A DNA stretch of 64,000 bases, from assembly GCA_024400295.1 (NCBI GenBank), contig JAKSNA010000005.1:1-64000 (forward strand), written 5' to 3'. Position numbers and translations under genes: made by a program. This DNA comes from Bacteroidales bacterium. Lineage in GTDB: Bacteria > Bacteroidota > Bacteroidia > Bacteroidales > F082. Every line of letters begins with the position of its first letter. The stretch's first letter is position 1. The notes beneath the pieces were generated by a model. The model was not told the DNA's origin. It made no database searches and worked only from the letters and a program-made list of their open reading frames with translations. Positions 17,282 through 26,127 of this stretch are shown here, piece after piece.

Positions 17282-18874
17282 ATGAAAATGTACTATATTG
17301 ATTTGTTTTGTGGTGCTGGCGGAACATCAACAGGGGTGTCGAAAGCACGCTACAACGGCGTTGATTGTGCAGAGGTCATCGCATGTGTGAACCATGACAA
17401 AAACGCTATTGCGAGCCATCTTGCCAATCATCCTAATACACTACATTTTACCGAAGACATCAGGACGCTGGACATTGCGCCGCTGGTCGGAATTGTCAGT
17501 AACATCCGTAAGACCGACACTGACGCTGTTATTGTGTTGTGGGCTTCGCTGGAATGCACCAACTTTAGCAAAGCCAAGGGCGGCAAGCCACGTGACGCTG
17601 ACAGCAGAACGCTTGCCGAACACTTGTTCAGATACATTGACGGCATACAGCCTGACTACATCCAAATTGAAAACGTGGAAGAATTTATGGCGTGGGGTGA
17701 CGTGGATGAGAACGGACACCCTATCAGCATGGACAAAGGCAGGAAATACACAAGGTGGTGCAATGATGTCAAAAAACGTGGTTACGACTTCCAACACAGA
17801 TTGCTCAATGCAGCTGATTATGGCGCATACACATCACGTAAGCGTTTCTTTGGCATATTTGCAAAGAAAGGCTTGCCGATAGTGTTTCCGCATCCCACAT
17901 ACAGCAAAAACGGCGGTGTTGATTTATTTGACGACCTGCACAAATGGAAGCCTGTAAAAGACGTGCTGGACTTGCAGGATGAGGGTGTAAGCATCTTCAG
18001 GGAAAAACCGCTTGCAGAACGCACGCTTGAACGCATTTACGCCGGATTGGTGAAATTTGTTGCAGGTGGCAAGGATGCATTCTTGGTCAAATACAACTCA
18101 ATGAACCGATACAACAAATATGTCGCACCAGATATTGATGACCCATGTCCAGTTGTACCGACGCAAAACAGGCTCGGAATAGCCAAGGTGCATTATCTGA
18201 TGAAAAACTTTAGCGGAGACCCCGACAGCAAGAATCAGAGCATTGAGAAACCAGCAGGCACTGTTACCACGATAGACCATCACGCATTGGTTTCAGCATC
18301 ATTCATTGATGCCTATTATGGCAACGGTCATGAACATTCAATCAATACAGCATGTCCTACAGTGATGACAAAAGACAGGTTCGCATTGATAACAAGCAAT
18401 TTCATCAACATGGAATATGGAAACGGCACACCTGCAAGCGTCAATGAACCTGCAAAGACCGTGACCACAACCCCGAAGCACAATTTGGTGTCTGCGTGGA
18501 TTTTAAACCCACAATACAAGTCGGCTGGAGGCTCTATTGACAACCCATGCTTCACACTTATAGCACGCATGGACAAAATGCCGCCTTATCTGATGACCAC
18601 CGAAAGCGGCGACATGGCCATAGCAGTATATGACACCGATTCACCCATGACCAAGAAAATCAAGCAATTCATGGCTATGTACAGCATTATTGACATCAAA
18701 ATGAGGATGCTGAAAGTCAATGAGCTAAAGAAAATCATGGGATTCCCTGAAGATTACGTCTTGGTCGGTACACAATCAGAACAGAAAAAATACATAGGCA
18801 ATGCCGTAGAGGTCAACATGGCGAAAGTGTTATGCGAGGCACTCTATGAGGCATTGTACCATAAAGCAGCATAA
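17282..18874 (+). CDS. dcm: DNA (cytosine-5) methyltransferase with repetitive target region
   Basis: The 530-residue protein has motif I DLFCGAGGTSTG (residues ~7-18), a motif IV cysteine in SLECTNFSKAKGG (Cys92), ENVEEF (130-135) for motif VI and YTSRKRFF for motif VIII. Motif IV reads ECTN instead of the usual PCQ. Between ~310 and 440 the same pattern recurs: near-match units such as EKPAGTVTT, NEPAKTVTT, and VSASFI, ITSNFI, VSAWIL, which suggests duplicated segments in or near the target-recognition region. The product should methylate phage DNA against restriction. It lies directly upstream of the DGR-diversified early gene. Confidence 0.85.
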   Translation: MKMYYIDLFCGAGGTSTGVSKARYNGVDCAEVIACVNHDKNAIASHLANHPNTLHFTEDIRTLDIAPLVGIVSNIRKTDTDAVIVLWASLECTNFSKAKGGKPRDADSRTLAEHLFRYIDGIQPDYIQIENVEEFMAWGDVDENGHPISMDKGRKYTRWCNDVKKRGYDFQHRLLNAADYGAYTSRKRFFGIFAKKGLPIVFPHPTYSKNGGVDLFDDLHKWKPVKDVLDLQDEGVSIFREKPLAERTLERIYAGLVKFVAGGKDAFLVKYNSMNRYNKYVAPDIDDPCPVVPTQNRLGIAKVHYLMKNFSGDPDSKNQSIEKPAGTVTTIDHHALVSASFIDAYYGNGHEHSINTACPTVMTKDRFALITSNFINMEYGNGTPASVNEPAKTVTTTPKHNLVSAWILNPQYKSAGGSIDNPCFTLIARMDKMPPYLMTTESGDMAIAVYDTDSPMTKKIKQFMAMYSIIDIKMRMLKVNELKKIMGFPEDYVLVGTQSEQKKYIGNAVEVNMAKVLCEALYEALYHKAA

Positions 18875-18906
18875 TCAACCCTATTATTAACCTAAATATT
18901 TAAATC

Positions 18907-19467
18907 ATGGAAAACAACGAATTGAAAATCAGCGTAAAAGACGCAAGAAAGGCTTACAACGATTTCGACGAAAACGGTCGTAAGCTGTTGGAAGAACTAT
19001 TTGGCAAAGAGACGTTTGCGCCAACATTTACCAAAATCAAAACCTTTGAAGACGCTTGCAGTGCATTAGGCATTGACGCAAAACAGTGGTTGACCGAAAA
19101 CGAGACATACAAAATGGATGCCAACCTGTTAGCCTACATGAAACTGCGTATCATCACCGAAGCGTTAAATGAAGGCTGGAGACCGAAATATGACGGCAAA
19201 GAATGGCACTATGGCGTATGGTATGACCTCATGACCAAGGCACAATACGACCGTAAGAGCGACTGTGAAAAAGAAAAACGTGGGGTTCTTTTCGGCGGTT
19301 CTGCGGCTTCTGGTGCGAGTGCGGGCTTCGTGTGTGCGGATACGCATTACTCGCCGTCGGATACGTCTGCGTTTCTCGGTTCTCGGCTTTGCTATAAAGA
19401 CCGTGAAACGGCACTCTATAGCGGCAAACAGTTTGCAGACATTTGGGCTGATTTCCTGCTTGGCTAA
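18907..19467 (+). CDS. Early-region protein diversified by the DGR (contains VR2)
   Basis: This 186-residue protein starts MENNELKISVKDARKAYNDF. Residues 1-~118 are a helical domain of a family that, from memory, is widespread on Bacteroidales phages and elements, usually ending in GSRL..K..E.A.Y.GKQF..IWADF as here. Residues ~125-162 are encoded by variable repeat VR2. There the framework RGVLFGG..A..GA.AGFV.A.T..SPS.T.A..GSRLC is kept and the template Asn positions are replaced. No signal peptide or membrane segment is visible, so the product is probably cytoplasmic. It lies between cytosine and adenine methyltransferase genes. Its ligand is unknown; a C-type-lectin-like display fold is likely by analogy with DGR targets. 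Confidence 0.88.
   Translation: MENNELKISVKDARKAYNDFDENGRKLLEELFGKETFAPTFTKIKTFEDACSALGIDAKQWLTENETYKMDANLLAYMKLRIITEALNEGWRPKYDGKEWHYGVWYDLMTKAQYDRKSDCEKEKRGVLFGGSAASGASAGFVCADTHYSPSDTSAFLGSRLCYKDRETALYSGKQFADIWADFLLG
19280..19393 (+). repeat. DGR variable repeat VR2 (remote)
   Basis: Aligned without gaps to the template repeat (offset 35214), the 114 bases differ at 21 of 28 template adenines and at no other base. The last bases (CGGTTCTCGGCTTTGCT) equal those of VR1 and differ from the template at two positions, as expected for an IMH/IMH* pair. A short stem, CCGT (19401-19404) with ACGG (19408-19411), follows 7 bases downstream. Confidence 0.93.
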
Positions 19468-19468
19468 A

Positions 19469-20143
19469 ATGGAAGAGAAATTTGGAAATATCAGCTTAAT
19501 CAACGGCGATTGCCTTGAGGTGTTGCGTGGGCTGAAGGACAAATCCTTCAGCCTCGCAATCGTTGACCCACCATACGGAATCGGAGCAAGCGACTACCAA
19601 CGTGGTGGCACGCAATACGGCAAAAGTTTGGCACGGTGCAAGCCTTATGACAAAAAGCAATGGGACAATTACCCCCCTCCATTTGCGTATTTCATTGAAT
19701 TGCAACGTGTAAGCAAAAATCAAATCATTTGGGGTGCAAATCATTTCATCAGCAGGATGCCGTATGATTCAAGCTGCTGGGTTGTTTGGGATAAAGACAA
19801 CGGCAACAATGGATATGCGGATTGCGAGTTGGCTTGGACTTCATTTGATTGCGCTGTCAGGCGTTTCAAATTCAAATGGCAAGGCATGTTGCAGGAAAAC
19901 ATGAAAGAAAAGGAAGTCAGAATACACCCGACACAGAAGCCAGTGGCATTATACAAATGGCTGCTTGACCGTTTCGCCAAACCCGGCGACACGATATTGG
20001 ACACGCATTTAGGCAGCGGCTCAATCTGCATAGCGGCACACGACCTTGGATTCACGATGTTGGGTATAGAACTTGACGAAAAGTATTATCAGGCGGCGAA
20101 ACAACGCCTGTTGTATCATCAGGCACAATTACAATTATTTTAA
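19469..20143 (+). CDS. DNA adenine/N4-cytosine methyltransferase (DPPY)
   Basis: The 224-residue protein starts MEEKFGNISLINGDCLEVL, one base after the stop of the VR2 gene. It has the catalytic motif VDPPYGIG near residues 32-39, HPTQKPVALYKWLL, and the AdoMet motif DTHLGSGSICIA near 173, in the order of beta-class amino-methyltransferases. A longer open frame upstream is only the shadow of VR2. It probably protects phage DNA or marks it for other steps. It resembles a second methyltransferase at 32919-33761. Confidence 0.88.
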   Translation: MEEKFGNISLINGDCLEVLRGLKDKSFSLAIVDPPYGIGASDYQRGGTQYGKSLARCKPYDKKQWDNYPPPFAYFIELQRVSKNQIIWGANHFISRMPYDSSCWVVWDKDNGNNGYADCELAWTSFDCAVRRFKFKWQGMLQENMKEKEVRIHPTQKPVALYKWLLDRFAKPGDTILDTHLGSGSICIAAHDLGFTMLGIELDEKYYQAAKQRLLYHQAQLQLF

Positions 20144-20154
20144 CACACAAGACT

Positions 20155-20691
20155 ATGGATTTAGAAAAACTATCAAAGGAAGCACACCAAAACGCATTGG
20201 AGCATGGTTTTGGCACAAACTATTGCAGCATCGACCATTGTTTGATGCTTATTATTACAGAAATTAGCGAGGCTGTTGAAGCGCACCGTAGAGGCAGGAT
20301 TGCCGACATCGGGAAAGCCCATCTGTTATTGAAAGATGGAAGCCTTGACACAGCCGAATTTGAGCTATTTGTAAAAAACACCCTGCAAGACGAGATAGCC
20401 GACATCGCTATCAGGCTTCTTTCACTTTCAGGCAGACTTGGAATCAGATTCAATGAGATTAGACCATGCAGGTATGTACGCTCATTTGAGAATTACCAAT
20501 TCACCGAAAATGCGCTTGCACTTGTAAAGGGATTGCTGGTCACTCACATTTCCATCATCAAACGAGTGCAGTTCGGGCTGCATTTCGTACAGCTTTGGGC
20601 TGATTCATTGAACATCAATCTTGAAAAGCACATAAAATACAAGATGATGTACAATAAAAACAGACCATACAAACACGGCAAACAATACTAA
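20155..20691 (+). CDS. MazG-like nucleotide pyrophosphohydrolase
   Basis: The 178-residue protein has LIITEISEAVEAHRRG (EExx-like motif) and LQDEIADIAIRLL, the metal-binding helices of all-alpha NTP pyrophosphohydrolases. The C-terminal ~70 residues are helical and basic without a known motif. Such phage enzymes may hydrolyse (d)NTPs or alarmones during infection. It follows the adenine methyltransferase; the sequence before it (ATTATTTTAACACA, ~20133-20146) resembles half of the phage dyad. Confidence 0.75.
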   Translation: MDLEKLSKEAHQNALEHGFGTNYCSIDHCLMLIITEISEAVEAHRRGRIADIGKAHLLLKDGSLDTAEFELFVKNTLQDEIADIAIRLLSLSGRLGIRFNEIRPCRYVRSFENYQFTENALALVKGLLVTHISIIKRVQFGLHFVQLWADSLNINLEKHIKYKMMYNKNRPYKHGKQY

Positions 20692-20719
20692 TTATAAACT
20701 TATTAAAAATCAAAAAGTT

Positions 20720-21133
20720 ATGTTAAAAGCAGAAATAATCGGGAATCTTGGCAGTGATGCCGAAATCCGAATCATCAACGAAAAGAAATATGTTGCATTT
20801 TCGGTTGCACATTCTGAAAGACGCATTGATGCCAATGGCGTACCTATCGAGAAAACAACATGGGCAAGCGTTCTGAAACCCGGCGACGGCGGCAAATTAA
20901 TCCAATACCTCAAAAAAGGCACTAAAGTATTTGTACGTGGTGGGATTTACACCAAAATCTATAACGACCGAAACGGCGTTCCGCACGTGGCAATCAACAT
21001 CGACGCTGATGACATACAGCTATGCTGCTTGCCACCGCAAAAGCAGGTTCAAGGTCAGGGAGCTGCACAACAGGAGCAATACAATGAAGATATGGATTGG
21101 GACAAAGGCGGTTCTGATGATTTGCCGTATTAG
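20720..21133 (+). CDS. ssb: Single-stranded DNA-binding protein
   Basis: The 137-residue protein has the OB-fold pattern of SSB (MLKAEIIGNLGSDAEIR...VAFSVAHSER...KTTWASVL...YLKKGTKVFVRGG) and a flexible Gln-rich linker leading to an acidic tail that ends DDLPY, comparable to the DDDIPF tip that binds partner proteins. It should coat single strands in phage replication and RecT recombination. Confidence 0.92.
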   Translation: MLKAEIIGNLGSDAEIRIINEKKYVAFSVAHSERRIDANGVPIEKTTWASVLKPGDGGKLIQYLKKGTKVFVRGGIYTKIYNDRNGVPHVAINIDADDIQLCCLPPQKQVQGQGAAQQEQYNEDMDWDKGGSDDLPY

Positions 21134-21136
21134 CGT

Positions 21137-21649
21137 ATGAAAAACTATGATTATATCATCGGCATTGACCCTGACCGCATACAGTCAGGTGTCGCCATAT
21201 TAGAGCCGAAGAATCGCAGGTTTTGCTCTGTAGAATCATTGCGCTTCCCTATAGCAATTGAGCGTGTGTTAGGTGTAAAATCCAAATGCGAGACATCCAA
21301 GCGCATCACTGGTGTAGAACGCACATTTATTGTTGTAGTCGAAGCCGGATGGCTTGTTAAAAAGTCAAATTTCCATGATGCACAAGGCAGACGTGCAGAG
21401 AAAATCGCAAAAGATGTCGGTGCAAACCATGAGACAGGACGCAAAATCATTGAAATGTGTGAGCATTTTGGCGTAAATGTGGTTGAACAAGCACCGCTTA
21501 TCAAATGCTGGAGAGGCAGCGACCGCAAAATAACCGCCGAAGAGCTTAAAGCCATTACAGGTTGGGACAAACGAACCAATCAAGATGAACGTGATGCGGC
21601 TCTGATGGCTTGGTACTATTCAGACTTGCCCATAAGGTTGAGTGTTTGA
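21137..21649 (+). CDS. RuvC-like Holliday junction resolvase
   Basis: The 170-residue protein has the RNase H-fold acidic residues: IGIDPDRIQSG (Asp11), FIVVVEAGW (second acidic site) and NQDERDAALMAWYY (C-terminal acidic pair). This order matches RuvC-like phage resolvases that cut branched DNA before packaging. It begins 3 bases after ssb and ends the early operon, just before a control region. Confidence 0.8.
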   Translation: MKNYDYIIGIDPDRIQSGVAILEPKNRRFCSVESLRFPIAIERVLGVKSKCETSKRITGVERTFIVVVEAGWLVKKSNFHDAQGRRAEKIAKDVGANHETGRKIIEMCEHFGVNVVEQAPLIKCWRGSDRKITAEELKAITGWDKRTNQDERDAALMAWYYSDLPIRLSV

Positions 21650-21673
21650 TAACTTATTGATAACTTTTTTGTC

Positions 21674-21709
21674 AAAGCGTGTGTTATTATAATACACGCT
21701 TTAATTTTG
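21674..21709 (+). promoter_or_regulatory. Promoter of the packaging operon with phage dyad
   Basis: AAAGCGTGT and ACACGCTTT (21674-21702) form a near-perfect inverted repeat containing the dyad TGTGTTATTATAATACA (21680-21696; 12 of 14 consensus positions). Five bases later is the -7 box TAATTTTG (21702-21709). No -33 TTG is at the usual distance, so the dyad may be an activator site that replaces it. The palindrome may also end early transcripts. Confidence 0.6.
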
Positions 21710-21728
21710 CATTTTCAAATAATATGCT

Positions 21729-22073
21729 ATGACACCAATCATTTTTAAAGAGGGTAACAAAACACTTTACAAGCCCCAATCAATGACAGATGAGGAATGC
21801 TCGCCACTGTTGGTTTTCACTGACAATGTGCAATGCATATCATGTTGGAAACCGACTTTCAGCGAAAAAATGAAAGTGTTGTTTTGCGGCAAGGTATGGC
21901 TGGGCGTGTATTCAGGCTGCACACAGCCGCCAGTATTCCTAACAGCTGATTATCCGTTTGTAAAGCCGCAAAAGGGCATTTTGCGACGTTTCCGCAATTC
22001 CGTTGTAGAATTTATCACGAAGAAATTTAAACGCAGGAAGGGGGCTGAAAATGGCGAAACCAAAGATAATTGA
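21729..22073 (+). CDS. Unrecognised 114-residue phage protein
   Basis: The protein starts MTPIIFKEGNKTLYKPQSM and has three Cys in its middle (CISCWKP...FCGKVW) plus a basic tail (KKFKRRKGAENGETK). It is the first gene after the packaging promoter and overlaps the ParB-like gene by 23 bases. I assign no function. Confidence 0.6.
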   Translation: MTPIIFKEGNKTLYKPQSMTDEECSPLLVFTDNVQCISCWKPTFSEKMKVLFCGKVWLGVYSGCTQPPVFLTADYPFVKPQKGILRRFRNSVVEFITKKFKRRKGAENGETKDN

Positions 22074-22599
22074 AACAACACTTGAATCACTTGTACCTGA
22101 TGACTGCAACTATAACGAAGGCACTGAATTTGGCAATGCGCTCATAGAACAGTCATTGGCGAAATTTGGTGCTGGTCGCTCTATCCTGCTGGATAAGAAC
22201 AACAGGATAATTGCAGGTAACAAAACCACTGAAAATTGCGCAAACATCGGGCTTGAAAACGTGCTTATTGTCGAAACAGACGGCAATACCCTTGTGGCTG
22301 TTAAAAGGACTGATATTGACCTTGACAGTGAGAAAGGCAGGGAAATGGCCATTGCCGACAATGCCACAAGCAAAGCTAACTTGAAATGGAATAAGACATT
22401 ATTGATGGCCACAGCCAAAAAGATGAACATCAACATGAGGAACTGGGGCATCAAATTACCTGAAAGCGCAAAGGGAGAGCCGGGAACACCTGACGAACCG
22501 AAAAAGACCTCAAAAATCATAGTCGAGGGCGATGAACAACGTATATCACACTTAATCAATGAGTTGAACAAAAGAGGTTTCACCGTTGAAACGGTATGA
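22051..22599 (+). CDS. ParB-like nuclease-domain protein
   Basis: The 182-residue protein shows ParB/Srx-fold features: LESLVPDDCNYNEG, SLAKFGAGRSILLDKNNRIIAGNKTTE and a following EMAIADNAT segment. In many phages such a protein precedes the terminase genes. Here it starts inside the preceding gene and overlaps the next possible frame. It may bind or nick DNA during packaging; this is an inference from position. Confidence 0.75.
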   Translation: MAKPKIIETTLESLVPDDCNYNEGTEFGNALIEQSLAKFGAGRSILLDKNNRIIAGNKTTENCANIGLENVLIVETDGNTLVAVKRTDIDLDSEKGREMAIADNATSKANLKWNKTLLMATAKKMNINMRNWGIKLPESAKGEPGTPDEPKKTSKIIVEGDEQRISHLINELNKRGFTVETV

Positions 22600-22646
22600 C
22601 AATCTTTTTTTTAACCCCAAAACCGACAAAATCAACACCTATAAAA

Positions 22647-23153
22647 ATGCCAAAGTACGGAAAATCAATAACAAAGCGAATCAGTGACCTTGTGCGAGCC
22701 GATACTTACACCATATCAGAGATATGTAACATAGTGAATATCAATCGCACGACGTATTACGCATGGCTTGAGGAATATCCTGAATTTGCACAAGCAATCA
22801 AGGAAGCTGAAGATGACAGGATGCAGGTCATGGTGAAAGAGGCTAAAAAGTCATTGCTCAAAAAAATCAAAGGCTATACGGTCGAGGAGACAAAGGTTGT
22901 GTCAATACCCGGCAAGAAAAAGGATGAGAACGGAGACCCATTACCAATCATCAAGGAACAGACGGTCAAAGAGGTGCATGTGCAGCCCGACACGGCGGCA
23001 ATCATCTTCACACTCACCAACGGAGACCCCGACAATTGGCAGAACAAGCAGTACAATGAGCATGTGGGCAAAGACGGCAAAGACCTTTTCGGCAACAAAT
23101 CAGATGAGGAATTAGACGCTGCAATCAGCGATTTACAACACAAACTCGAATAA
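22647..23153 (+). CDS. Terminase small subunit
   Basis: The 168-residue protein starts MPKYGKSITKRISDLVRADT and has an N-terminal helix-turn-helix (YTISEICNIVNINRTTYYAWLEEYPEF) as in small terminases of the phBC6A51 type. It ends with a helical segment (DEELDAAISDLQHKLE) likely used for oligomerisation. It lies 2 bases before the large subunit. A frame with 17 extra residues upstream is less likely. Confidence 0.8.
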   Translation: MPKYGKSITKRISDLVRADTYTISEICNIVNINRTTYYAWLEEYPEFAQAIKEAEDDRMQVMVKEAKKSLLKKIKGYTVEETKVVSIPGKKKDENGDPLPIIKEQTVKEVHVQPDTAAIIFTLTNGDPDNWQNKQYNEHVGKDGKDLFGNKSDEELDAAISDLQHKLE

Positions 23154-23155
23154 CT

Positions 23156-24628
23156 ATGGCTTCAAAGTCGGAAAAAATGAAACTGATAAAAGCACTCAAG
23201 GAACGGCTCATACGAGAGAGCCGTAATGAGTTGCTGCGTTTCACTTTTTCGACAATGCCAACCTTCAACCCTGCACCATTCCATCGCCAGTATTACCACA
23301 AACTGACAGAGTTTGCCAAAGGGCGCATAAAGAAGATGATGGTGTTTATGCCACCACAACACGGCAAATCAGAGGGTTCTACAAGACGTTTGCCAGCATT
23401 CATATTGGGTGACGACCCCGACAAGAAAGTGGCTATAGTGTCATATAATGCGCCCAAAGCACGTAAGTTTAATCGTGAAATCCAACGTATTATCGACACG
23501 CCTGAATACCACGCCATATTTCCTGACACCTGCTTGAACAAATCCAATGTCACCACCGTTGCAGGCTCATGGTTGCGCAACGCTGACGAATGCGAGATTG
23601 TCGGTCATCGTGGCGGCTTCAAGACTGTTGGCGTTGGTGGCGCATTGACAGGCGACCCTGTTGATGTGCTGATTATGGATGACCTCTACAAAGATGCAAA
23701 ATCCGCATGGTCGCCACAAGTCCGTGAAACCGTGTCTGATTGGTATGACACCGTTGCCGAAACCCGACTTCACAACGAATCACAGCAGCTGATGGTGTTT
23801 ACACGTTGGCATGAGGATGATTTGGCAGGCAAGCTGCTGCGTGAACAAGGTATCTATGACGAAGCCACCAATCCCGACGGCTGGGTTGTCGTAATATTTC
23901 AGGCACTTAAAGAGGATGCGCCAACAGACTATGACCCACGCCAGCCGGGTGAAGCTCTTTGGGAAGAAAGACATTCACGCCACAAACTTGAGCAAATCCG
24001 CAAACGTAATCCGCCTGTGTTTGATTCGCTGTATCAGCAAGACCCGAAACCACGTGAAGGCTTGATGTACAGTTTCGGCTTCACCACCTATGCCGTCAAA
24101 CCTGCAACGCTGTACACCATCAGGAAAGCCTATGTTGACACCGCCGACACAGGCAGCGACTATTTGTGCGCAATCATCTATGATGAGACCGAAATAGGCA
24201 ACTTCATTGTGGATGTGCTATACACCCAACGCCCAATGGAGTACACAGAACCCGAACTTGCACGCCGACTGACAAAGTACGGCGTTGAAAAGTGTATCGT
24301 GGAATCAAACAATGGCGGTCGCAGTTTCCAAAGGGCTGTTGAAAAGCAGTGCCGCCTTATGGAAAACCAAAAGACGCAATTCACATGGTTCTGTCAGACC
24401 GAAAACAAGGATGTGCGCATTTACAGCAATTCAGCAGCCGTGCAGAATTTGTGCTTCATGCCTCAAGGCTGGGAGCATATCATGCCTGAATTTTACCGTG
24501 CAATATCCAATTACCTGAAACAAGGCAAAAATGAACATGACGATGCGCCTGACGCATTGACTGGTACTGTTGAGAAACGTAAGTCACAAGGCAGAGGTCA
24601 GAGCGTGGCAGCATTATTTGGCATATAA
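23156..24628 (+). CDS. terL: Terminase large subunit
   Basis: The 490-residue motor protein has a Walker A variant MPPQHGKSEGS near residues 63-73, Walker B VLIMDDLYKD near 170-179 and a motif III-like LMVFTRWHEDDL. The C-terminal nuclease begins with AYVDTADTGSDY and has a late Asp pair (EHDDAPDAL). It packages DNA into the prohead and cuts it. Neighbours are the small subunit and portal. Confidence 0.93.
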   Translation: MASKSEKMKLIKALKERLIRESRNELLRFTFSTMPTFNPAPFHRQYYHKLTEFAKGRIKKMMVFMPPQHGKSEGSTRRLPAFILGDDPDKKVAIVSYNAPKARKFNREIQRIIDTPEYHAIFPDTCLNKSNVTTVAGSWLRNADECEIVGHRGGFKTVGVGGALTGDPVDVLIMDDLYKDAKSAWSPQVRETVSDWYDTVAETRLHNESQQLMVFTRWHEDDLAGKLLREQGIYDEATNPDGWVVVIFQALKEDAPTDYDPRQPGEALWEERHSRHKLEQIRKRNPPVFDSLYQQDPKPREGLMYSFGFTTYAVKPATLYTIRKAYVDTADTGSDYLCAIIYDETEIGNFIVDVLYTQRPMEYTEPELARRLTKYGVEKCIVESNNGGRSFQRAVEKQCRLMENQKTQFTWFCQTENKDVRIYSNSAAVQNLCFMPQGWEHIMPEFYRAISNYLKQGKNEHDDAPDALTGTVEKRKSQGRGQSVAALFGI

Positions 24629-24648
24629 TCACTAAAAACAACAACAAT

Positions 24649-26124
24649 ATGAATATCAAAGAGTTACTAAAGGAAGCTAAAAACCAAGACAAGGTTGCAG
24701 ACATTATCAAAGACTTAAAGAGCCACAGATTTACGGCTCAACCCGATGTCGAGAAAGCTAACAAAGCAATCGACCAACGCAAACATGACATCATGGATGA
24801 AGTGAAGCGCAAAGACAAATGGGTTAAGGTTGACCTCAACAATGATGAGGGCAACGAAGACAACACTATCAATGTGATGGAAGGCGACGGCAAAAAAACG
24901 ACCATGAGAAAAGAAAAGGTCGCACGTATAGCCATCGCATTGCAGCGCAAAATCATCAACACTTCAGTTTCATTCGCACTCGGAACACCTGTCACCTATG
25001 AGGCGACCACCACAAATGAAAGTGAAGAAAAGGTTATCACGGCATTGCGCAAAATCATATCATCTGTCAAGGCAAAGTCATTGGACAGAAAGATAGCACG
25101 TGCCATTTTCGGCTATCGTGAATGCGCCGAAGTGTGGTATTCAGTCGAAACACCCAAAAAACACACAAGGTACGGCTTTGAAAGCAAATTCAAGATGCGT
25201 TGCAAGATGGTGTCACCAGCCAACGGCTTCACGCTTTATCCTTATTTCGATGAGACAGGTGACATGGTGGCTTTTTCTTACGAGTATTCGGTTGAGACCG
25301 AAGGCAAACAGGTTGGATATTTTGAGACCTATACAGATGATTTCCAATACAGATGGGTCAAGAAAGAAAACGGCATGGAGCTGGTTGAAGGCTTCCCGAA
25401 AGAAAACCCAATCGGCAAGATACCAGTAGTTTATGGCTATCAGGATTATTACGAGACCGAAATGGTTGACGCTCTGATTGACAGACTGGAGCTGCTGTTG
25501 TCAAACTTTGCCGACACAAACGACTACCACGCATCACCGAAAATATTTGTCACTGGTCAGATTAACGGCTGGTCGAAAAAAGGCGAATCAGGGGCTGTCA
25601 TCGAGGGTGAAGATGGTGCAACGATGCAGTATGTGTCATGGCAGAATGCGCCCGAAAGCGTCAAACTTGAGATTGAGACACTGCTGAAGCTCATTTACTC
25701 AATCACGCAGACACCTGACATTTCATTTGATGCAATCAAGGGCTTGAACGTGTCCGGCATTGCTCTGAAGCTGATGTTCATGGACGCTCATTTGAAAGTG
25801 CAGGAAAAATCCGAAATCTTTGATGAGTATTTCACACGCCGCGCCAACATCCTAAAGGCTTACATCGGCACTATGGACACGACACTTGAAAAAAACGCTG
25901 AATCGCTTGAGGTCGAGCCTGTCATCACGCCTTACATGATTACAGATGACATGGAGACCCTTGAATACTGGATGACCGCCAACGGCAACAAACCAGTCAT
26001 CAGTCAGGAAGAATCTGTTGAGAAAGCTGGTTTGACCAGCGATGCCAAAGCCACAATGCAGAAAATCAGCGATGAGGCGGACAGGGCAAGCTCGTTCATG
26101 ATTGGCGAACCCATTGACGGATGA
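24649..26124 (+). CDS. Portal protein (SPP1 gp6-like)
   Basis: The 491-residue protein has the typical portal order: a basic N-terminal region, IALQRKIINTSVSFALGTPV, a wing region with FSYEYSVET, and helical parts such as FDAIKGLNVSGIALKLMFM near residues 362-380, the typical crown/clip segment. It forms the dodecameric ring at the packaging vertex. It lies between terL and the MuF head protein. Confidence 0.88.
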   Translation: MNIKELLKEAKNQDKVADIIKDLKSHRFTAQPDVEKANKAIDQRKHDIMDEVKRKDKWVKVDLNNDEGNEDNTINVMEGDGKKTTMRKEKVARIAIALQRKIINTSVSFALGTPVTYEATTTNESEEKVITALRKIISSVKAKSLDRKIARAIFGYRECAEVWYSVETPKKHTRYGFESKFKMRCKMVSPANGFTLYPYFDETGDMVAFSYEYSVETEGKQVGYFETYTDDFQYRWVKKENGMELVEGFPKENPIGKIPVVYGYQDYYETEMVDALIDRLELLLSNFADTNDYHASPKIFVTGQINGWSKKGESGAVIEGEDGATMQYVSWQNAPESVKLEIETLLKLIYSITQTPDISFDAIKGLNVSGIALKLMFMDAHLKVQEKSEIFDEYFTRRANILKAYIGTMDTTLEKNAESLEVEPVITPYMITDDMETLEYWMTANGNKPVISQEESVEKAGLTSDAKATMQKISDEADRASSFMIGEPIDG

Positions 26125-26127
26125 CGT

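Noticed and set aside
19265-19468. Open frame extending the adenine methyltransferase upstream by 68 residues
   Set aside because: It lies over the VR2 gene in another phase and gives an Arg/Val-rich sequence unlike methyltransferases; the ATG at 19469 directly after the VR2 gene stop fits the family start.
20133-20149. Seventh copy of the phage dyad before the MazG-like gene
   Set aside because: Only the right half (TAACACA) and four bases of the left half match; this is too weak to count.
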